DNA of 64,000 nucleotides from Burkholderiales bacterium (GCA_027493935.1 JAOSJV010000012.1:310001-374000), one strand, 5' to 3'. Counted from the stretch's first letter, positions 38,394-50,194 are shown. Notes: a model not told the origin generated them from the sequence alone. Translations and numbers: made by a program.

Positions 38394-38804
38394 ATGAAAC
38401 AGGCAGTAACCGTGCTGCTCGCCGCGCTGGCTGCGGCTGCGGCCGCCGCCGCGTGGGCGCAGTTCCGGACCATCCCGCCCGAGGCGCTGCGCGGCAAGCT
38501 GACCCATGTGGCCGAGAGCATCGTCTCGATCGACGGCCGGACGATGCAGCTCGCGCCCGGTGCGCAGATCCGCTCGCAGACGAACACGATCGTGGTGCCC
38601 GCTCAGGTGCCGCGCGGGACGCTGGTCGAGTACACCGTGAACCGCGACCGGCAGCTCGACCGGGTCTGGATCCTGAGCCCCACCGAGGCCGCGCGGCCGA
38701 ATCGGAACTCGACCAGCACGTGGATCGATGGCCAGCCGGCCGGCACCCCGATCGAGCAGGTGCTGCCGCCGTCCGCGGCGCCGGCCAACCCCAAGCGGAA
38801 ATGA
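38394..38804 (+). CDS. Conserved hypothetical secreted protein
   Basis: A 136-residue protein. A signal peptide ([21 protein letters not shown], cleavage near AWAQF) precedes a small domain of alternating strands ([41 protein letters not shown]) and a low-complexity Pro/Ala end. It is periplasmic by prediction. It overlaps miaB by four bases and so is translationally coupled to it. I do not recognise a functional family. Confidence 0.75.
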   Translation: MKQAVTVLLAALAAAAAAAAWAQFRTIPPEALRGKLTHVAESIVSIDGRTMQLAPGAQIRSQTNTIVVPAQVPRGTLVEYTVNRDRQLDRVWILSPTEAARPNRNSTSTWIDGQPAGTPIEQVLPPSAAPANPKRK

Positions 38805-40180
38805 CCGCGGCGCCCCCCAAGCGCGGCCCGCGGCGGGTCTACGTCAAGACCTTCGGCTGCCAGATGAACGAGTACGACTCGGCCAAGATGGTCGACGTGC
38901 TCGCGGCCGCCGACGGGATCGAGCCCACCGGACGGCCCGAGGATGCCGACCTGATCCTCTTCAACACCTGCTCGGTGCGCGAGAAGGCGCAGGAGAAGGT
39001 GTTCTCCGACCTCGGCGCCCTCCGGCACCTCAAGCGCGCCAAGCCCGACCTGCTGATCGGCGTCGGCGGCTGCGTCGCGAGCCAGGAAGGCGCCGCGATC
39101 GTCGCGCGGGCGCCGTTCGTGGACATCGTGTTCGGCCCGCAGACGCTGCATCGCCTGCCCGCGCTGATCCGCGCGCGCCGCAGCGCCGGCAAGCCGCAGG
39201 TCGACGTCTCGTTCCCCGAGATCGAGAAGTTCGACAATCTGCCGCGCCCGCGCGCCGCGGGCGCCGCGGCGTTCGTGTCGATCATGGAGGGCTGCAGCAA
39301 GTACTGCAGCTTCTGCGTCGTGCCGTACACGCGCGGCGAGGAGGTCTCGCGCCCCTTCGAGGACGTGATCGCCGAGATCGCAGAGCTCGCCGAAGACGGC
39401 GCGCGCGAGGTGACGCTCCTCGGCCAGAACGTGAACGCGTACCGCGGGACGATCGCGGGCGCCGGCGGCGAGGTCGCCGACCTCGCAACCCTGCTCGAGT
39501 ACGTCGCCGAGGTGCCCGGTATCGAGCGCATCCGCTTCACGACCTCGCACCCGAAGGAGTTCACGCAGCGGCTGATCGACGCCTACGGCGCGACCGACAA
39601 GCTCGTCTCGCACGTGCATCTGCCGGTGCAGGCGGGCTCGGACCGGGTGCTCGCCGCGATGAAGCGCGGCTATACCGTGCTCGAGTACAAGTCGATCGTG
39701 CGCCGGCTGCGCGCGGCGCGCCCCGACATCTCGATCTCCTCGGATTTCATCGTCGGCTTTCCCGGCGAGACCGAGGCGGACTTCGGGCGCACCCTCGCGC
39801 TGGTGGAAGAGATCGGGTTCGACGCGTCCTTCAGCTTCGTGTACAGCCCGCGGCCGGGCACGCCCGCCGCGGAGCTCGCCGACGAAACGCCGCGCGCGGC
39901 CAAGCTCGCCCGCCTGCAGCGCCTGCAGCGGCTCCTCGAGGCGCAGGCGCGGCGGATCGGCGAGGCGATGGTGGGCTCGACCCAGCGCGTGCTGGTCGAG
40001 GGCGCATCGCGCAGGAGCGCAGCCGAGCTCGCCGGCCGCACCGGCAACAACCGCGTCGTCAACTTCCCGGGCGAGGCTGCGCTCGTCGGCCGCTTCGCCG
40101 AGGTCCGCATCGAGGCGGCGCTGCCGCACAGCCTGCGCGGGCGGCTCGCGCCGCCGCGCGACGTCCGACCCGACCGTTGA
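38801..40180 (+). CDS. miaB: tRNA-2-methylthio-N6-dimethylallyladenosine synthase
   Basis: A 459-residue radical-SAM methylthiotransferase modifying A37 of tRNAs that read UNN codons. The N-terminal auxiliary cluster cysteines lie in [23 protein letters not shown] and VGGCVASQ. The radical-SAM CxxxCxxC is in [19 protein letters not shown], with a TRAM domain at the end. The ATG at 38801 overlaps the upstream stop. It is followed by phoH with a four-base overlap, a near-universal betaproteobacterial order. Confidence 0.98.
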   Translation: MTAAPPKRGPRRVYVKTFGCQMNEYDSAKMVDVLAAADGIEPTGRPEDADLILFNTCSVREKAQEKVFSDLGALRHLKRAKPDLLIGVGGCVASQEGAAIVARAPFVDIVFGPQTLHRLPALIRARRSAGKPQVDVSFPEIEKFDNLPRPRAAGAAAFVSIMEGCSKYCSFCVVPYTRGEEVSRPFEDVIAEIAELAEDGAREVTLLGQNVNAYRGTIAGAGGEVADLATLLEYVAEVPGIERIRFTTSHPKEFTQRLIDAYGATDKLVSHVHLPVQAGSDRVLAAMKRGYTVLEYKSIVRRLRAARPDISISSDFIVGFPGETEADFGRTLALVEEIGFDASFSFVYSPRPGTPAAELADETPRAAKLARLQRLQRLLEAQARRIGEAMVGSTQRVLVEGASRRSAAELAGRTGNNRVVNFPGEAALVGRFAEVRIEAALPHSLRGRLAPPRDVRPDR

Positions 40181-41127
40181 AAGTGAAGCCCGTCGAAGTC
40201 CTGCTCGCGCCGGCCGACAACCAGCGCCTCGCCAACCTGTGCGGCGTGCTGGACGAGAACATCCGGCAGATCGAGACCGCGTTCGACGTGTCGATCGCCC
40301 GCCGCGGCGAGCGCTTCACCCTGCGCGGCGAGCCGGCGCAGACCGCGCGCGCCGCCGAGGTACTGCACAAGTTCTACGCCGACGCGAAACGCGAGCTCAC
40401 GGTGGACGACATCCAGCTCGGCCTGGTCGAGGCGCAGCAGCCCGCCGCGCGCGACGACGGCGATGCCCCGGCGCTGCTCACCCGGCGCGCCGACCTGCAC
40501 GGCCGCACGCCGCGCCAGCGCGAGTACCTGCGGCACATTCTCGAGAACGACGTCACGTTCGCGATCGGTCCGGCCGGCACCGGCAAGACCTATCTCGCGG
40601 TGGCGTGCGCGGTCGACGCGCTCGAGCGCGACGCGGTGAAGCGGATCGTGCTGGTGCGCCCGGCGGTCGAGGCCGGCGAGCGGCTCGGCTTCCTGCCGGG
40701 GGACCTCGCGCAGAAGGTCGACCCGTACCTGCGACCGCTCTACGACGCGCTCTACGACCTGATGGGCTTCGACAAGGTCGGACGCATGTTCGAGCGCGGC
40801 GCGATCGAGCTCGCGCCGCTCGCCTACATGCGCGGGCGCACGCTGAACCATTCCTTCATCATCCTCGACGAGGCGCAGAACACCACGCCCGAGCAGATGA
40901 AGATGTTCCTGACGCGCATCGGGTTCGGCACCAAGGCGGTGGTCACCGGCGACGTCACCCAGATCGATCTCGCGCGCGGCCAGAAGAGCGGGCTGGTCGA
41001 GGCGAGAACGATCCTCGCAGGCGTGCGCGGCATCGCCTTCACCCAGTTCCAGTCGAGCGACGTGGTGCGCCATCCGCTGGTGGCGCGCATCGTGGACGCC
41101 TACGAGCGGCACGAGCGCGGCGGCTGA
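40177..41127 (+). CDS. ybeZ: PhoH-like ATPase (YbeZ)
   Basis: About 316 residues, P-loop ATPase of the PhoH family. An N-terminal KH-like region ([23 protein letters not shown]) is followed by the Walker [17 protein letters not shown] and Walker [12 protein letters not shown]. It works with YbeY, encoded next, in rRNA processing and ribosome quality control. The start is TTG overlapping the miaB stop; a GTG two codons on is equally possible. Confidence 0.95.
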   Translation: MKVKPVEVLLAPADNQRLANLCGVLDENIRQIETAFDVSIARRGERFTLRGEPAQTARAAEVLHKFYADAKRELTVDDIQLGLVEAQQPAARDDGDAPALLTRRADLHGRTPRQREYLRHILENDVTFAIGPAGTGKTYLAVACAVDALERDAVKRIVLVRPAVEAGERLGFLPGDLAQKVDPYLRPLYDALYDLMGFDKVGRMFERGAIELAPLAYMRGRTLNHSFIILDEAQNTTPEQMKMFLTRIGFGTKAVVTGDVTQIDLARGQKSGLVEARTILAGVRGIAFTQFQSSDVVRHPLVARIVDAYERHERGG

Positions 41128-41155
41128 CGATCGGTGGACGCGGCGCTGCCCCGGC

Positions 41156-41602
41156 ATGGCGCGCAGAGGAGGAGTACGATTGACGCTCCAGTACGCCGTG
41201 CCCCGCGCCGGGCTGCCGGCCCGCGCGAGCCTCGAGCGCTGGGCGAACGCCGCCGCGAGCGGGCGCACGCGCGTCACCGTGCGGTTCGTCGGTGCGGCGG
41301 AGGGGCGCGCGCTGAACCGCGCCTATCGCGGACGGGACCACGCGACGAACGTGCTCACCTTCTCCTATCCGGGCGCCGGCGGCGGCGGCCTCGTCGGCGA
41401 TATCGCGCTCTGCGCGCCGGTGGTCGCGCGCGAAGCGCGCGAGCAGGGCAAGGCGCTGCGCGCGCACTACGCGCACCTCGTGGTGCACGGCATGCTGCAC
41501 CTCGCCGGCTACGACCATGCCCGGACGAGGCAGGCGCGCGAGATGGAGGCGCTGGAGACCGGGATCCTGCGACGGCTCGGGTTCGCGGATCCTTACCGAT
41601 AG
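41156..41602 (+). CDS. ybeY: Endoribonuclease YbeY
   Basis: A 148-residue single-strand endoribonuclease required for 16S rRNA 3' maturation and ribosome quality control. The zinc site H-x3-H-x5-H is in VVHGMLHLAGYDH, and RGRDHATNVLTFSY is the second conserved block. It is in the ybeZ-ybeY-corC-lnt operon. Its role in 16S 3'-end maturation is relevant to the candidate anti-SD RNA at 5.9 kb only in the sense that both touch the same RNA element. Confidence 0.95.
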   Translation: MARRGGVRLTLQYAVPRAGLPARASLERWANAAASGRTRVTVRFVGAAEGRALNRAYRGRDHATNVLTFSYPGAGGGGLVGDIALCAPVVAREAREQGKALRAHYAHLVVHGMLHLAGYDHARTRQAREMEALETGILRRLGFADPYR

Positions 41603-42454
41603 ATGGACGACAACAACAGCCACAGCCAGAAGCCGGGTTGGCTCGAGCGGCTGAGCGCGCTGCTGGTGCGCGCGCCCGAGGACCGCGAGCAGTTGATCCG
41701 GCTCATGCATTCCGCCTACGAGCGCAACCTGCTCGACGCCGACGCGCTCTCCATGATCGAGGGCGCGCTCGCGGTCTCGGAGCTCAAGGTGCGCGACGTG
41801 ATGGTGCCGCGCGCGCAGATGGACGTTATCGACATCAACGACACCCCGGACCGCTTCGTGCCGCACGTGATCGCCACCGCGCACTCGCGCTTTCCGGTGA
41901 TCGACCGCGACCGCGACCACGTGATCGGCGTCCTGCTCGCCAAGGACCTCCTGCGCTACTACGCCGGCGAGGAGGAGTTCAACGTGCGCGAGATGCTGCG
42001 CCCGGCGGTGTTCGTCCCGGAGTCGAAGCCGCTTAACGCGCTCCTGCGCGACTTCCGCGCCAACCGCAACCACATCGCGATCGTGGTCGACGAGTACGGC
42101 GGCGTCGGCGGCTTGGTCACGATCGAGGACGTGCTCGAGCAGATCGTCGGCGAGATCGAGGACGAGTACGACTTCGACGAGGTCGAGGACGGCATCGTGC
42201 GCGAGAAGAGCGGGCGCTGGCGCGTGAAGGCGCAGACCGAGCTCGCCGACTTCAACGCGCACTTCGGCACCGCGTTCTCCGAGGACGAGCACGACACCAT
42301 CGGCGGGCTGGTGATCAGCAAGTTCGGTCGGCTGCCCAAGCGCGGCGAGTCGGTGGTCGCCGAGGGCCTGCGGTTCCAGGTGCTGCGCGCGGACTCGCGC
42401 CGGCTCTACGCGCTCAGGATCGAGCGCGTGTCCGAGCCGGCGGCCGCCGCTTGA
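41603..42454 (+). CDS. corC: CorC/YbeX family CBS-pair protein
   Basis: A 283-residue protein. An N-terminal helical part (LSMIEGALAVSELKVRDVMV) is followed by two CBS domains (about residues 70-195; VMVPRAQMDVID, IAIVVDEYGGVGGLVTIEDVLEQIVGEI) and a C-terminal CorC_HlyC domain (IGGLVISKFGRLPKRGESV). It is associated with Mg2+/Co2+ efflux and, as YbeX, with ribosome assembly. The ATG follows the ybeY stop without a gap. Confidence 0.95.
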   Translation: MDDNNSHSQKPGWLERLSALLVRAPEDREQLIRLMHSAYERNLLDADALSMIEGALAVSELKVRDVMVPRAQMDVIDINDTPDRFVPHVIATAHSRFPVIDRDRDHVIGVLLAKDLLRYYAGEEEFNVREMLRPAVFVPESKPLNALLRDFRANRNHIAIVVDEYGGVGGLVTIEDVLEQIVGEIEDEYDFDEVEDGIVREKSGRWRVKAQTELADFNAHFGTAFSEDEHDTIGGLVISKFGRLPKRGESVVAEGLRFQVLRADSRRLYALRIERVSEPAAAA

Positions 42455-43928
42455 CGGCACGCGCGCGCGCGGGCGCTCGCCGCGGCAGGCCGGCGGCGCT
42501 CGCCTCGGTCGCCGGCTTCGGCGACTGGCCGCTCTTCTACGTGCCGATCGCGGCGCTCGCGCTCCTCGTCGCGCTGTGGCTGCGCGCCGGGTCCGCGCGC
42601 GAGGCCGCCTGGCTCGGGTTCGCGTACGGCGCCGGACTCTTTCTCACCGGCGTGAGCTGGGTGTACGTCAGCCTGCACGATTACGGGATGATGCCGGCGC
42701 CGCTCGCGGCGCTCGCGACGGTGCTCTTCTGCGCCTACCTCGCGCTCTACCCGGCCGCGGTGGGCTACGCGCAGGCGCGCATCGGCGCCCGGCCCGGTGC
42801 GCGCGCGCTCTTGCTGGTGCCCGGCCTGTGGGCGCTCGCCGAATGGGTCCGCGCGTGGTTCCTCACCGGCTTTCCTTGGCTCACGCTCGGCTACTCGCAG
42901 CTCGACGCGCCGCTCGCGGGCTTCGCGCCGGTGCTCGGGATCTTCGGCATGTCGCTCGCCGCGGCGTCCACCGCGGGCGCGGTCGCGCTCCTCGCGCTGC
43001 GCGCCGGGCCCCGCGGCAGTGCGCTCGCGCTCGTCGCCGTCCTCTTCGCGGCCGGCTTCGGGCTCGAGCGCGCGCGCTGGACCGAGCCGGTCGGAGCGCC
43101 GGTGACGGTCGCCCTGCTGCAGGGAAACGTCCCGCAGTCGCTCAAGTTCGTCCCCGGACGCTACGAAACGACGCTCGCCACCTATGCCGCGCTCGCCGAG
43201 GCGAGCTCGGCGCGGCTCGTCGTGATGCCGGAGACCGCGATCCCCCGGTTCCTCGAGCTCGTCGCGCCGGCCTACCTCGAGCGGCTGCACGCGGCGGCGG
43301 CGCGCCGTGACGGCGACTTCCTCGTCGGCGTGCCGCTGCGCGAAGGGCCGGACCGCTACTACAACGCGGTGGTGAGCGTCGGGGTCTCGCCGCGGCAGAC
43401 CTATGCGAAGTCGCACCTGGTGCCGTTCGGCGAGTTCATCCCGCCCGGCTTCGGCTGGGTGCCGTCGATCCTGCAGATTCCGCTCTCGGACTTCTCGCGC
43501 GGCGGGGCGAAACAGCGCCCGCTCGCGGTGGCCGGGCAGCACGTCGCGATGAACATCTGCTACGAGGACGCGTTCGGTGCCGAGATCATCCGCCAGCTCC
43601 CCGAGGCGACACTGCTCGCGAACGTGAGCAACGTCGCGTGGTTCGGCGACTCGCTCGCGCCGGCGCAGCACCTGCGCATCTCGCGCACGCGGGCGCTCGA
43701 GACCGGCCGCGTGATGCTGCGCGCGACCAACACGGGGGTGACGGCGATCATCGACGAGCGCGGCCGCGTGACGGCGCGGCTGCCGGCGTTCACCGAGGGG
43801 CGGCTCGAGGGCCGCGCGCAGGGGCGCACCGGCGCGACGCCCTACGCGCGCGCGGGGACACGCCCGCCGTTCTGCTGTCGCTGGCATGCGCGGCGATCGC
43901 CGCGTGGTCGGCGCGGCGCGCGCGCTAG
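42451..43928 (+). CDS. lnt: Apolipoprotein N-acyltransferase (frameshifted at 3' end)
   Basis: An inner-membrane enzyme that N-acylates lipoproteins before Lol sorting; MltA here would be a substrate. Several N-terminal membrane segments precede a nitrilase domain with the triad Glu in MPETAIPRF, Lys in [12 protein letters not shown] and Cys in NICYEDAFG. The frame breaks in the GGGG run at 43854-43857. One more G gives [21 protein letters not shown] and a normal final membrane helix ending at 43928. The start is TTG overlapping the corC stop. Confidence 0.93.
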
Positions 43929-43937
43929 CGGCGACTT

Positions 43938-43966
43938 CCTGGATCCCCTTTCGCGGGGATGACGAA
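43938..43966. repeat. REP-like palindrome between lnt and glyQ
   Basis: CTGGATCCCC-TTTCGC-GGGGATGAC: stem ATCCCC/GGGGAT at 43943-43960 with the same CTGG and GAC flanks as the other units. Confidence 0.75.
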
Positions 43967-44059
43967 CGCAGCGGTTCCCCAGGGGCGGATCGGCGCCGCG
44001 GTAGAATCGCGGCTTTGCGGCGCGCCCGATTGCGCCGCGCTTCGTTCCCGGCACCCGGC

Positions 44060-44925
<866 letters not shown>

Positions 44926-44929
<4 letters not shown>

Positions 44930-46999
44930 ACGTCGCTCCGCTGCTGGTCGAGCTCCTCACCGAGGAGCTGCCGCCGAAGGCGCTCGAGCGCCTGAGTCGG
45001 ACCTTCGCCGAGACGCTCTGCGCGCTGCTCCGGGAGGACGGCTTCGTGCCGGCCGATGGGCGGTTCACCGCGTTCGGCACGCCGCGCCGGCTCGCGGTGT
45101 TGATCGAGGGGGTCGCGGCGCAGGCGCCGGACAAGGCGCAGACCGTGCTCGGCCCCGCGGTCGGCGCGGGCCTCGACAGGGAAGGAAGACCGACGCCGGC
45201 CCTGCTCGGGTTCGCGAAGAAGCAGGGCGTCGGCGTCGACGCGCTGGTGCGCGCGCAGGGCGCCAAGGGCGAGCAGTTCGCTTACGAGGCCGTGGTCCCC
45301 GGCGGCGCGCTCGACCGGACGCTCGACCTGCACGTCTGCGATGCGCTGCGCCGCCTGCCGGTACCGAAGGTCATGCGTTGGGGCGCGGGTGAGGCCGAGT
45401 TCGTGCGCCCGGCGCACGGCCTGGTGATGCTGCACGGCGACCGCGTCGTGCCCGGGGAGGTGCTCGGCCTCGCGAGCGGGCGCACGACGCGCGGGCACCG
45501 GTTCCTCTGCGCAGGCGACATCGCTCTGCGCCATGCCGAGGATTACGAGCGCGACCTCGCGGACAAGGGCCGCGTGATCGCGCGCTTCGACCGCCGCCGC
45601 GTGCGCATCCGCGAGCTGCTGCGCGCCCACGCCGGCGGGGCGGACATCGCCGCGGACGACGCGCTCCTCGACGAGGTGACCGCGCTCGTCGAGTGGCCGG
45701 CCGTGTACGACGGCCACTTCGAGAAAGCCTTCCTCGAAGTGCCGCAGGAGTGCCTGACCCTCACCATGCGGCAGAACCAGAAGTACTTCCCGCTGGTCGA
45801 CGGCCAGGGGCGGCTGCTCAACCGCTTCCTGCTGGTGGCGAACATGGAGACGCCCCACCCGCGCGACATCATCCACGGCAACGAGCGCGTGCTGCGCGCA
45901 CGCCTGGCGGACGCGAAGTTCTTCTACGACCAGGATCGCCGGATCCCGCTCGCCGACCGGGTGCCCGCGCTGGAGGCGGTCGTCTACCACCACAAGCTCG
46001 GCAGCCAGCTCGCGCGCGCCGAGCGGCTCGAGCGGCTGGCCGGGGCGATCGCGCTCGAGCTCGGCGCCGCGGCCGGGCCGGCGAGCCGGGCCGGCCGCCT
46101 CGCGAAGGCCGACCTCCTGACGGGCATGGTCGGCGAGTTCCCGGAGTTGCAGGGCGTGATGGGCATGCACTACGCGCGCCACGATGGCGAGCCCGAGGTG
46201 GTGGCCCGCGCCATCGAGGCGCACTACCGGCCGCGCTTCGCCGGCGACGCGCTTCCGGCCGACGCGGTCGGCGGCGCCGTGGCGCTCGCCGACAAGCTCG
46301 ACACGCTGGCGGGCATCTGGGGCATCGGCCTGCGCCCCACCGGGGACAAGGACCCGTTCGCGCTGCGGCGCGCCGCGCTCGGCGTGGTGCGGATCCTCGT
46401 CGAGCACGCCCTGCCGCTCGATTGCGTCGCGCTTCTCAGGCTCGCGCGCGGGGCTACGGCGCGACGCGGCTCGCCGAGGACACCGTGTCCGGCCTGCACG
46501 AGTTCGTCCTGGAGCGCCTGCGCTCCTACCTGCGCGAGCGCGACTTCGCCTCCGACGAGATCGAATCGGTGGTCGGCCAGCGCCCGGCCCGCCTCGACCT
46601 CGTCATCCCGCGGCTCGAGGCGGTGCGCGCGTTCCGCCGCCTGCCCGAAGCCGAGAGCCTGGCCGCCGCGAACAAACGCATCCGCAACATCCTGCAAAGT
46701 CGCCGCCGCCCGCGGGCGACAAGTTCGACGAAGGGCTGCTGTGCGAGACTGCCGAGCGCGCGCTGCACGAGGCTTCGCTCGAGGTTGAGGCGGTGGCGCG
46801 CGAGCACCGCGAGCGCGGCGAGTATGCCGAGGCGCTGCGGGCGCTCGCTGCGCTGAAGTCGCCGGTGGACACGTTCTTCGACCAGGTCCTGGTGAACGCG
46901 CCGGAGGCGGCGCTGCGCACCAACCGGCTGCTGCTGCTCGCGCGCCTGGACGGGGCGATGAACGAGGTGGCCGACATCTCCAGGCTCGCGCCGGCGTAG
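44926..46999 (+). CDS. glyS: Glycyl-tRNA synthetase beta subunit (two frameshifts)
   Basis: The beta subunit binds tRNA and carries an HD-like region and an anticodon-binding C-terminus. It starts [32 protein letters not shown] and [12 protein letters not shown] are conserved blocks. The frame breaks twice. The GGGG run at 46450-46453 needs one more G ([18 protein letters not shown]), and AAA at 46696-46698 needs one more A ([19 protein letters not shown]). Corrected length is about 691 residues, normal. The gene is essential, so sequencing error is far likelier than mutation. Confidence 0.96.
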
Positions 47000-47009
47000 G
47001 ATACGTGCA

Positions 47010-47540
47010 GTGAAGCTCATCATTCTCGACCGCGACGGCGTCATCAACCAGGACAGCGCGCAGTTCGTCAAGAGCCCGGACGAGTGGCGGCCGATCCCCG
47101 GCTCGCTCGAGGCGATCGCGCGGCTGACCCATGCGGGCTACCGCGTGGTCGTCGCCACCAACCAGTCCGGAATCGGCCGCGGGTTGTTCGACATGGCCGC
47201 GCTGAACGCGATCAACAACAAGATGATCAAGGCGGCAAACCAGGCGGGCGGACGCGTCGAGGCGATCTTCTACTGCCCCGACACCGCGGAGGCGGACTCG
47301 CCGTTCCGCAAGCCCGCGCCGGGCATGCTGGTCGAGATCGGCGAGCGATTCAACACCTCGCTCGCGAACGTGCCGGCGGTGGGCGACAGCCTGCGCGATC
47401 TGCAGGCGGCCGACGCGGTCGGCGCCGCGCCGATCCTGGTCCTCACCGGCAAGGGCGCGGCCACCCGCGCGGCCGGCGGGCTGCCCGGGCGCACGCGCGT
47501 GTACGAGGACCTCGCTGCGGTGGCGCAGGAGCTCGCCTGA
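47010..47540 (+). CDS. gmhB: D-glycero-beta-D-manno-heptose 1,7-bisphosphate 7-phosphatase
   Basis: A 176-residue HAD phosphatase of the LPS heptose pathway. LDRDGVINQD, VVATNQSGIGRG and AVGDSLRDLQAA are the three HAD motifs. The usual zinc-binding CPH...CxCRKP block reads CPDTAEADSPFRKP here, so the cysteine/histidine ligands are mostly absent, a variant worth noting. It starts at GTG 47010. It overlaps plsC by one base. Confidence 0.93.
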   Translation: MKLIILDRDGVINQDSAQFVKSPDEWRPIPGSLEAIARLTHAGYRVVVATNQSGIGRGLFDMAALNAINNKMIKAANQAGGRVEAIFYCPDTAEADSPFRKPAPGMLVEIGERFNTSLANVPAVGDSLRDLQAADAVGAAPILVLTGKGAATRAAGGLPGRTRVYEDLAAVAQELA

Positions 47541-48266
47541 TGATCGCCGCGCGCTCCGCCCTGTACCAGATCGTCCTGCTGGTCGTGGTGATCCCGTACA
47601 GCGCGCTCGTGCTCGCGACGTTCCCGCTGCCGCCGCAGGTGCGCTGGCAGGTGATTGCCGGCTGGCCGCGCTTCGCCCTGTGGCTCGCCGAGCGTCTGCT
47701 CGGCATCGCCTACGAGGTGCACGGGCGTGAGCACATTCCGCCGGCACCGGCGGTGATCCTGTCCAAGCACCAGTCGGCGTGGGGAGACCATCGCCTACAC
47801 GTCGATCTTCCCGCCGCACGTGTACGTGCTGAAGCGCGAGCTCCTCTGGCTCCCTTTCCTCGGCTGGGGGCTCGCGCTGATGAGTCCGATCGCGATCAAC
47901 CGCTCGCACGGCAAGCGGGCGATGCGGCGGGTGGTCGAGATGGGCGGCGTGCGGCTCGCGCAGGGCTTCTCGATCATGATGTATCCGGAAGGCACGCGGA
48001 TCCCGGTAGGCCGCCGTGGCAAGTACAAGCTCGGCGGCGCGGTCCTGGCGGTGCAGAACCGCGTGCCGGTGGTGCCCGTGGCGCACAACGCGGGGCTCGT
48101 CTGGCCGCGCAACTCCTTCCTGAAGTATCCGGGCAAGGTCAGCGTCGTGATCGGCGCACCGATCCCGACCGACGGCCTGTCCGCAGAGGAGGTGATGCGC
48201 CGGGTGGAGGACTGGATCGAGGACCAGGTGGCGCGCCTCGTCCCGCCGGGGTCGCGCGCGAGTCGA
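47540..48266 (+). CDS. plsC: 1-acyl-sn-glycerol-3-phosphate acyltransferase (frameshifted)
   Basis: A membrane-bound enzyme making phosphatidic acid. The catalytic motif appears as LSKHQSAWETIAYTSIF after correction, and the second block is MMYPEGTRIPVG. The frame breaks in GGGG at 47781-47784 (one G too many). After repair no stop codon separates it from the metallopeptidase that follows; the reading frame runs through to 49016. The end given here is the base before the metallopeptidase ATG. A true fusion or a further indel hiding the stop are both possible. Confidence 0.85.
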
Positions 48267-49016
48267 ATGCAGCTCGAACTGCCGTTCCTGGGTGAGCCGC
48301 CGGCCCGCACCGGCACGCGCGTCCGCCACGTCCGCCTCGGCGGGAGCGTGGTGCCCTACCGTTTCCGCCGCGCCCGCCGCCGCACGATCGGCATCGCGAT
48401 CGACGAGCACGGTCTGCACGCCGCCGCCCCGCGCCGGGCGACGCTCGCCGAGGTCGAAGCGTTCATCCGCGAGAAGGAGCGCTGGGTGCTGCGCAAGCTC
48501 GCCGAGGCGCGTGCGACGCCCCGCCCCGCCATCGCCTGGCGCGACGGCGTGCGCATCCCGTACCTCGGCGGCGAGCTCGAGGTCTGCGCGGCGCCGCCCG
48601 GCGCCGCGGCCGGGCTCGACGGCGCGCGCCTCGCGCTCGCGGTCGCCGACCACGGCTGCCCGCAGGCGCTGCGCGATGCGGCCCTCGGCTGGCTGCGCGG
48701 CATGGCGCTGGCGCACTTCCACGGCCGCGCCGCGAGCCTGGCGCCGCGGCTCGGCGTCGCGCCTGCGCGCGTGTCGCTGTCTAACGCGCGCACGCAGTGG
48801 GGCTCCTGCTCGGCCGACGGGCGGGTGCGCCTGTCGTGGCGGCTGATCCACCTGCGGCCGGCGCTCGTCGACTACGTAATCGTCCATGAGCTCGCACACC
48901 TGCGCTACATGAACCACTCGGCGCGCTTCTGGCGCGTCGTCGCGACGGCCTGTCCCGGCTACCGTGCGGCGCGCCACGAGCTGCGCGGGTTCTCCCACGC
49001 TTTGCCCGAACTCTGA
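48267..49016 (+). CDS. YgjP/M48-like zinc metallopeptidase (DUF45)
   Basis: From the internal ATG at 48267 it is 249 residues, starting MQLELPFLGEP, the usual N-terminus of stand-alone members. The RRARRRTIGIAIDEHGL segment, SNARTQWGSCSADGRVRLSW and the metal motif VIVHELAHLRYMNHSARFW (HExxH) are the family hallmarks. Its substrate is unknown. It is in frame with plsC with no stop between; see plsC. Confidence 0.88.
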   Translation: MQLELPFLGEPPARTGTRVRHVRLGGSVVPYRFRRARRRTIGIAIDEHGLHAAAPRRATLAEVEAFIREKERWVLRKLAEARATPRPAIAWRDGVRIPYLGGELEVCAAPPGAAAGLDGARLALAVADHGCPQALRDAALGWLRGMALAHFHGRAASLAPRLGVAPARVSLSNARTQWGSCSADGRVRLSWRLIHLRPALVDYVIVHELAHLRYMNHSARFWRVVATACPGYRAARHELRGFSHALPEL

Positions 49017-49031
49017 GGGAGCCCCCGAAAC

Positions 49032-49415
49032 ATGCGCCTGCTCCACACGATGCTGCGCGTCGGCGATCTCGACCGCTCGGTCAAGTTCTACACCGAGGTG
49101 CTCGGCATGCGCCTCTTGCGCACCACCGAGCGCCCGAGCGAGAGGTACTCGCTCGCGTTCGTCGGCTACGACGACGAGGACGAGGCCGCCGTCCTCGAGC
49201 TCACGTACAACCACGGGGTCGACAAGTACGAGATGGGCACCGCCTACGGACACATCGCGATCGCGGTGCCGGACGCCGCCAAGGCGTGCGAGGCGGTCAA
49301 GCGGCGCGGCGGCACCGTGACGCGCGAGGCGGGACCGGTCAAGGGCGGCACGACGGTGATCGCGTTCGTGCAGGACCCCGACGGCTACAAGATCGAGCTC
49401 GTCGAGCGCGGCTGA
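49032..49415 (+). CDS. gloA: Lactoylglutathione lyase (glyoxalase I)
   Basis: A 127-residue vicinal-oxygen-chelate dimer subunit. The metal ligands lie in [10 protein letters not shown] (His), VLELTYN (Glu), YGHIAIAV (His) and YKIELVE (Glu). [21 protein letters not shown] is the glyoxalase signature. It detoxifies methylglyoxal with glutathione. Its 3' end overlaps the convergent rsmA end by 31 bases. Confidence 0.97.
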   Translation: MRLLHTMLRVGDLDRSVKFYTEVLGMRLLRTTERPSERYSLAFVGYDDEDEAAVLELTYNHGVDKYEMGTAYGHIAIAVPDAAKACEAVKRRGGTVTREAGPVKGGTTVIAFVQDPDGYKIELVERG

Positions 49416-50191
49416 GCGCCGCGCGCCGCCACCGCGTTCGCGAGCGCGACGTAGTCCGCCACCGCGAGGTTCTCCGGACGCAGCCCGGCGTCGATCCCGA
49501 GCCGCGCGAGCTCCTCGGCGCCGGCGAGCCCGGCGAGCGCGTTGCGCAGCGTCTTGCGTCGCTTCGTGAACGCAGCCGTGACGACGGCGGCGAGCGTAGC
49601 GGCATCGCGCGCGCCCAGCGCCCCAACCGGCCGCGGGATCATCCGCACCAGCGCCGACTCGACCTTGGGCGGCGGGCTGAACGCGCCGGGCGGCACTCGC
49701 AGCACCCGCTCCATGGCGAACCGGTACTGCAGCATGACCGACAGGCGTCCATACGCGGGCGTGGACGGCGGCGCCACCATGCGCTCGACCACCTCGAGCT
49801 GCAGCATGAAGTGCGCATCGACGATGCGGTCAGCATACGGGGTCAGCGCGAAGAGCAGCGGCGTCGAAATGTTGTACGGCAGGTTGCCGACGAGCCGCAG
49901 CGGTTGCGGCAGGTGGCCGTACTCGAACGCGAGCGCGTCGCCGGCGTGCACGGTCACACGCTCCGCGGGGAAGCGCTCCGCGAGGGCGCGCGCGAGGTCG
50001 CGGTCGATCTCGATCACGTGGAGATGGCCGACGCGCCCGGCGAGCGGCCCGGTGAGCGCGCCACGTCCCGGACCGATCTCGACCACGACGTCGTCGGGCT
50101 GCGGCGCGATCGCCGCGACGATCCGCTCCACGACGCTCCGGTCGGTCAGGAAGTGCTGGCCGAAGCGTCGGCGCGGACGATGGATCGGCAC
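49385..50191 (-). CDS. rsmA: 16S rRNA (A1518/A1519-N6)-dimethyltransferase
   Basis: A 268-residue KsgA-family enzyme that dimethylates two adenines near the 3' end of 16S r[19 protein letters not shown], the SAM motif [14 protein letters not shown] and the catalytic motif [12 protein letters not shown] are intact. It starts at GTG 50191, three bases after the surA stop. In many betaproteobacteria pdxA lies between surA and rsmA; it is absent here. Confidence 0.97.
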   Translation of the reverse strand: MPIHRPRRRFGQHFLTDRSVVERIVAAIAPQPDDVVVEIGPGRGALTGPLAGRVGHLHVIEIDRDLARALAERFPAERVTVHAGDALAFEYGHLPQPLRLVGNLPYNISTPLLFALTPYADRIVDAHFMLQLEVVERMVAPPSTPAYGRLSVMLQYRFAMERVLRVPPGAFSPPPKVESALVRMIPRPVGALGARDAATLAAVVTAAFTKRRKTLRNALAGLAGAEELARLGIDAGLRPENLAVADYVALANAVAARGAQPRSTSSIL

Positions 50192-50194
50192 GCG

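Noticed and set aside
46450-46698. Programmed frameshifting in glyS
   Set aside because: Two shifts of the same sign at different short runs with no slippery heptamer or stimulatory structure, in a window full of similar single-base errors.
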